Part shown: positions 13,104 to 16,553 of the stretch, piece by piece
Numbering within the stretch: the stretch's first letter is position 1
Layout of the letters: each line of letters opens with the position of its first letter
Assembly (NCBI GenBank): GCA_044464175.1
Contig: JBIQLO010000080.1
Span: 1 to 16,553 of the forward strand
Length of the DNA: 16,553 nt
Direction: 5' to 3'
Origin: JBIQLO01 sp044464175
GTDB lineage: Bacteria; Planctomycetota; Phycisphaerae; Tepidisphaerales; Tepidisphaeraceae
The notes under the pieces: model-generated
What the model was told of the DNA's origin: nothing
Databases searched by the model: none
Seen by the model: the letters and a program-made list of their open reading frames with translations, nothing else
Position numbers and translations under genes: made by a program

Positions 13104-15848
13104 ATGGAAAAAGGAAAAAGGACAATGGAAAATGGGAGAGGGGGCATCCGCCTTCCTGGATTTCTATTTCTTTGTTCCCTTTTCCTTGGTCCTTCTGCCA
13201 TTCTCGCGCAGCCGACGGCGGTGAGCCGGACGCTGCGAAGTGTCGATTTCGAGGAACGGCAACTGGGAAACGTGGAAGAGCTGCCAATGCACTGGCTGAA
13301 GGTGGAGGGGCAGGGATTACCGCATTATGTGAACGGGCGGTTGAGCACGGACCGGACCCGCTCGGGTCAATACAGCTTCCGATTTGACCTGAACGGGGGA
13401 AGCCTGATCTACCGTTATGACCCGCGGCAGATTCCGGTGCAGGTTGGGGCGCATTACCGGGTAAGGGTGTATGTGCAGACAACCCAGTTAGCGCATGCTC
13501 GGGCGCGAATGACCGCCTACTTCACGGATATCGACTGCCGGCCGATTGAATCCAGCATCGAGCATAGCGAGTTATATCGGGAGGAGGCGGGGCGCGGGGA
13601 AGGCGCGTGGCATGAACTGTCGATCCAGTTGTCGGCGGATGATCCATCAGCGGCGTATCTGTGCGTGGAACTGGAATTGCTGCAGCCCGTGCAGTATCGG
13701 GCGCAGACGCTGGGGGAGCGGGAGCTGTTCCGGCAGGATATTCGGGGCAGCGCGTGGTTTGACGACCTGAGCGTGGCGCAGGTGCCGCACGTGGAATTGA
13801 GCACGGAGGTGGCCGGGAATGTCTTTAGGCGCAAAACACCGCTACGGCTGGTGGTGCGGGTGAATGACCGGTTCATGGAGGACTTGGCCGGGCAATTGCA
13901 GGTATATGATGCGGCGGGGAAAGAGGTGTATCAACACAGCGGCGCCTTGGATGTGGCGGGGGCGAAGGTGGTGGGGCCCGGGACCAAACAACTGATGCTG
14001 GACCTGCCGGAGCTGGCCCCGGGATGGTATCGGGCGACATTGGCGATCCAGAGCGGGGGGCATTTTCTGGGAGAAAAGAGCCTGGAACTGGTGCGGCTGG
14101 CCGACAACGGGGTGGTCCGGCCGGATGGGCGCTTCGGCGTGATTGCGACGGAGCTGTCGCCGGAGGGATGGGGGCTGTTGCCACAGGTGCTGCCCTACCT
14201 CTCGGCGGGACGGGTGAAGTTGGCGATCTGGAGCCGCGATGCGGACATCCAGGAAATGAACGCCGATCGCTTTGACCGGCTGCTGGAGCAACTGGGGGAA
14301 CTGGGGATTACGCCCACCGGATGCCTGATCGACCCGCCGCCGAAGATGGCCAAGAAAATCGGGGGAGAGGACTGGTCGAATCTGCTCAAGGCGCAGCCGT
14401 CGGCGTGGCAGCCGGAGTTGGCGTACCTGGTGGCGCGGCACGCGAATCATCTGGATCGCTGGCAGCTGGGGGCCGATGGATCCAGCGCGTTCGTGAGCAA
14501 TCCGGCCATGCGGCAGGTCTATGAGGAGGTCTACGGGCAGTTCGCCAAGCTGGTGCCCAACCCGGACCTGGCGATGCCCTGGCCGGCGTGGTATGAGCTG
14601 AGCGGGGGCGAGGCCAGGCCGGCGACCGTGGCGCTGTCGGTGCCCACCTCGGTGCTGCCGGAGCAGTTGCCGCTGTATATCCGCGATTCGGGCCTGGGGA
14701 TTCGGGATTCGGGGCATGAGGGGGGAAACCATCTGTCGCTGAGTCTGCAGGTGCTGGATGCCGGCACCTACGGGCGGACGGTGCGCATCCGCGATTATGT
14801 GGAGCGGATCGTCTATGCGCTGGCCGGTGGGGCGCAGCGCATCGATCTGCCGCTGCCGCTGACGGTTCAGAAGGAGGGGGGGCAACTGGTCTGCCGGCCG
14901 GATGAGCTGCTGGGGGTGCTGCATACGGTGGTGGGGACGCTCTCGGGGGCGACGTATCAGGGGAAGGTGCCGATTGCCGAGGGGGTGGAGGCGTTCTTGT
15001 TCGACCGGCGCGGGGAGGGCATCCTGGTGCTGTGGGACAAGTCCAACGCGATGCGCATCAAACAACTTCCGCTGCGGCTGGGCAACCGGCCGGTGCGGCT
15101 GGACTTGTGGGGCAACGCCACGCCTCTGCTGCAGGCCAACGGCAGGGTGCAGCCGGGCCGGGCCAAATCGGCGGACAACGATTCGCTGCTGGTGAATCTG
15201 GGGCCGATGCCCATTTTTCTCTTGGATATCGACGGCCGGCTGGCGCAGCTGCGGGCGAGCGTGGGCATTGACCGGCCGCTGGTGGAGTCGAGCTTTGAGC
15301 CGCATCGCCGGCATCTGCGCTTCACCAATCCCTATCCCCAGGCGATCAGCGGGACGGTGAAGCTGGTCGCGCCGGCGGGATGGATCCTCAACCCGCCGAC
15401 CAGCGGGTTCAATCTGAATCCGGGCGAGACGTTCGACCGGGAGCTGACGATCGAGTTCCCCTATAACAGCTATGCCGGGAGCAAGACGATCCAGGCGCAG
15501 TTCACCGTCCAGGCGGACCATGCCTCCTCCTTCACAGTGCCGATCACGCTGCGGCTGGGGCTGAGCGATGTGGGCATGCAGTCGCTGGCGCTGCGGGATG
15601 GGAAGGATGTGGTGGTGCAGCAGATCATCAGCAACTACGGCGAGGCCCCGATCAACTACAACGCCTTTGCGATCGTGCCGGGGCAGGCGCGGCAGGAGCG
15701 GCTGGTGATCAACCTGGCGCCGGGCAAGACGACGATCAAGCGGTATCGCTTCACCAATGTGATCGTGCCGGAGTCGGAGCGCATCCGCGTGGGGATCAAG
15801 CAGATCAACGGGACGCGGATTCTCAATGACGAGCTGGAAATCCGGTAG
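13104..15848 (+). CDS. Large secreted multidomain protein, glycosidase-like barrel with NEW3-like domain (914 aa)
   Basis: Residues 1-36 form a signal peptide (charged start, FLFLCSLFLGPSAILA). Residues about 45-228 look like a carbohydrate-binding jelly roll (FEERQLGN..., ending SAWFDDLSVAQ, the usual CBM4/9-like close). About 229-332 is an Ig-like beta domain. About 340-500 has TIM-barrel-like repeats (VKLAIWSRDADIQEM, WQLGADGS), resembling GH39-type enzymes but without their Asn-Glu acid motif. About 610-725 is a beta-sandwich with LVLWDKSNAM, and about 731-831 resembles the NEW3 domain (LRFTNPYPQAISGTVKLVAPAGW); a last beta domain runs to 914. The ATG at 13104 is chosen over the longer frame because it gives a proper signal peptide; 13125 is also possible. 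No Shine-Dalgarno sequence. Codons end mainly in G. Probably a glycan-binding or degenerate glycosidase protein; activity unproven. Confidence 0.8.
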   Translation: MEKGKRTMENGRGGIRLPGFLFLCSLFLGPSAILAQPTAVSRTLRSVDFEERQLGNVEELPMHWLKVEGQGLPHYVNGRLSTDRTRSGQYSFRFDLNGGSLIYRYDPRQIPVQVGAHYRVRVYVQTTQLAHARARMTAYFTDIDCRPIESSIEHSELYREEAGRGEGAWHELSIQLSADDPSAAYLCVELELLQPVQYRAQTLGERELFRQDIRGSAWFDDLSVAQVPHVELSTEVAGNVFRRKTPLRLVVRVNDRFMEDLAGQLQVYDAAGKEVYQHSGALDVAGAKVVGPGTKQLMLDLPELAPGWYRATLAIQSGGHFLGEKSLELVRLADNGVVRPDGRFGVIATELSPEGWGLLPQVLPYLSAGRVKLAIWSRDADIQEMNADRFDRLLEQLGELGITPTGCLIDPPPKMAKKIGGEDWSNLLKAQPSAWQPELAYLVARHANHLDRWQLGADGSSAFVSNPAMRQVYEEVYGQFAKLVPNPDLAMPWPAWYELSGGEARPATVALSVPTSVLPEQLPLYIRDSGLGIRDSGHEGGNHLSLSLQVLDAGTYGRTVRIRDYVERIVYALAGGAQRIDLPLPLTVQKEGGQLVCRPDELLGVLHTVVGTLSGATYQGKVPIAEGVEAFLFDRRGEGILVLWDKSNAMRIKQLPLRLGNRPVRLDLWGNATPLLQANGRVQPGRAKSADNDSLLVNLGPMPIFLLDIDGRLAQLRASVGIDRPLVESSFEPHRRHLRFTNPYPQAISGTVKLVAPAGWILNPPTSGFNLNPGETFDRELTIEFPYNSYAGSKTIQAQFTVQADHASSFTVPITLRLGLSDVGMQSLALRDGKDVVVQQIISNYGEAPINYNAFAIVPGQARQERLVINLAPGKTTIKRYRFTNVIVPESERIRVGIKQINGTRILNDELEIR
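13106..13195. repeat. Two opposed 7-bp-period tracts over the signal peptide codons
   Basis: The first tract (13106-13140) reads GGAAAAA twice, then GGACAAT, GGAAAAT and GGGAGAG, all in 7-base register. The second (13161-13195) is pyrimidine-rich in the same period: TTTCTAT, TTCTTTG, TTCCCTT, TTCCTTG, GTCCTTC. The second is roughly the inverse complement of the first, so they can form an imperfect hairpin with a 20-base loop. They encode the charged part and the hydrophobic part of the signal peptide respectively. Confidence 0.6.
14685..14712. repeat. 7-bp repeat GATTCGG inside the secreted protein gene
   Basis: GATTCGG occurs at 14685-14691, 14699-14705 and 14706-14712, with GCCTGGG filling the missing unit at 14692-14698, so the 7-base register is unbroken. 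It encodes IRDSGLGIRDSG (residues 526-537), a low-complexity insert absent in style from the surrounding domain. Confidence 0.75.
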
Positions 15849-15855
15849 GGTCCGG

Positions 15856-15882
15856 GGCCCGGCGGCGGCGGGGGCCCGGGCC
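15856..15882. terminator. GC-rich hairpin between convergent genes
   Basis: GGCCCGG (15856-15862) pairs with CCGGGCC (15876-15882) across a 13-base loop, in the 33-base gap between the stops of the secreted protein gene and the MCE gene. There is no T-run, but its stability and position suit a bidirectional transcription end. Confidence 0.4.
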
Positions 15883-16553
15883 TATTCCTTGACGGACTGC
15901 CACAGCTTCTTCTCAACCGACTGGAAATGGGAGAAGCTCATGTCCAGTTGCTGCATGAGCTTTTGAATCTGCTTCCGGTCGGGGTTGGGCAGGCTCAGGG
16001 CGTCCCGCAGCGCGCCGGCGGCGTCGGCCATGGCATTGGCCCCCTCGGCGAACTGCCGGGCCGAATCGAAGACGTTCATGTTGGCCATCTCCCCCTCCTT
16101 GGGCTTGTAGAGCAGCCGCCAGGGGCTGCGGCGGATCTCAGCGCTGGCGAACTTGAGATTGTCGCTGGTCTTCTTGAGCGAATCGATCATCCCGTCGATG
16201 CGTGTGCGGTTGGCGCCGACCAGGTCGCGGGCGGCGCCGGTGAACTGGCGGGCATTGGCGATGGCGCTCTTGATGTCGTTCAGGGAGCCGTTGATCCCGT
16301 CCACGGTGGTGTTGAACTGGCCGATCAGGCGGTCGGCGCTCTCCAGGATGGATGGAAGGCTCTGTTTGAGGTCGGCCGTGGCGTGATTGAGGTTGGCGAT
16401 GGTGCCGCGCAGGTCCGTCTTGACGTCGCCGAAGAGGTCGCCGGCGCTGCTCATCATCCGGTTGGTGCTGTCGGCGACCTGGTGGTAGTGTTGGATGATG
16501 GGATCGACCTTCCGGCGGATGTGGGCGATCAACTCGGTCGCCTGGTCGCCGGT
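15882..16553 (-). CDS. MlaD/MCE-family protein, C-terminal part (5' end outside window)
   Basis: The frame is open to the right edge (reading TGDQATELIAHIRRK there); 223 residues are visible. They form a long amphipathic helical region with many Asn/Asp/Leu heptad-like positions (LRGTIANLNHATADLKQSL, RLIGQFNTTVDGINGSLNDI), as found after the MCE beta barrel in MlaD, PqiB and Mce proteins, followed by EIRRSPWRLLYKPKEGE, a motif typical of bacterial MlaD-type proteins, and a final helical tail. Such proteins bind lipids in the periplasm as part of an ABC transporter moving phospholipid between inner and outer membranes. The MCE domain, membrane anchor, and any permease and ATPase genes would lie to the right of this window on the same strand. 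Call rests on the tail only. Confidence 0.75.
   Translation of the reverse strand, partial: TGDQATELIAHIRRKVDPIIQHYHQVADSTNRMMSSAGDLFGDVKTDLRGTIANLNHATADLKQSLPSILESADRLIGQFNTTVDGINGSLNDIKSAIANARQFTGAARDLVGANRTRIDGMIDSLKKTSDNLKFASAEIRRSPWRLLYKPKEGEMANMNVFDSARQFAEGANAMADAAGALRDALSLPNPDRKQIQKLMQQLDMSFSHFQSVEKKLWQSVKE

Noticed and set aside
12985..13482. Long N-terminal extension of the lipoprotein frame
   Set aside because: Would run across the divergent control region and the coding start of the opposite gene; the perfect Shine-Dalgarno sequence and signal peptide fix the GTG at 12984.
13842..15521. 559-codon minus-strand open frame
   Set aside because: Antisense to the 914-residue secreted protein; low-complexity Arg/Pro/Gln/His composition and no recognisable domain.
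1..16553. CRISPR array, insertion sequence, prophage, toxin-antitoxin or restriction system
   Set aside because: No regularly spaced direct repeats of 25-40 bp, no transposase, integrase, nuclease or methylase motifs were seen.

Overview
This window looks like a chromosomal segment from a GC-rich planctomycete, most likely of the Phycisphaerae/Tepidisphaerales group. That placement is an inference. It rests on the codon use, a small acidic protein of a type I associate with planctomycetes, Thr/Ala/Gln/Pro-rich protease tails (TTQPQ, STQPAD), and an MCE protein with the SPWRLLYKP motif. No tRNA, rRNA, insertion sequence, prophage or CRISPR array was recognised.

Layout. Bases 1-615 (+) hold the end of lysA (lysine synthesis) and a small conserved-looking protein. 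Bases 623-3993 (-) read hisC, hisB and an S41 C-terminal processing protease. Bases 4149-6565 (+) hold a membrane GT-C glycosyltransferase followed by a GT2 glycosyltransferase, probably a surface-glycan pair. queE (-, 7-deazaguanine pathway) converges on them. Divergent from queE is a cytoplasmic GH15 glucoamylase-like enzyme (7438-9903) with a ferredoxin-type cysteine domain fused at its C terminus. Bases 9934-12340 (-) hold dprA (DNA uptake) behind an EmrA/HlyD-type membrane fusion protein. The last section has a small lipoprotein (-), a divergent 914-residue secreted multidomain protein (+), and the end of an MlaD/MCE-like lipid-transport protein (-) that runs off the right edge. No gene-free stretch exceeds 300 bases; the longest is 2654-2922.

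The most unusual items are four. (1) The GH15-ferredoxin fusion. (2) Short tracts with a strict 7-bp period but unrelated unit sequences, found in several gaps and also inside the 914-residue gene, where they encode its signal peptide and an IRDSG-type insert. (3) A set of genes without Shine-Dalgarno sequence whose -10-like boxes lie so close to the start codon that leaderless mRNAs are likely; hisC is the clearest. (4) Three copies of a TTATCGG motif, two forming a palindrome, between the divergent lipoprotein and secreted-protein genes.

Most genes here are housekeeping. The accessory and less understood part is 7.4-9.9 kb and 12.3-15.9 kb. Family names come from recognised motifs; no database search was run.
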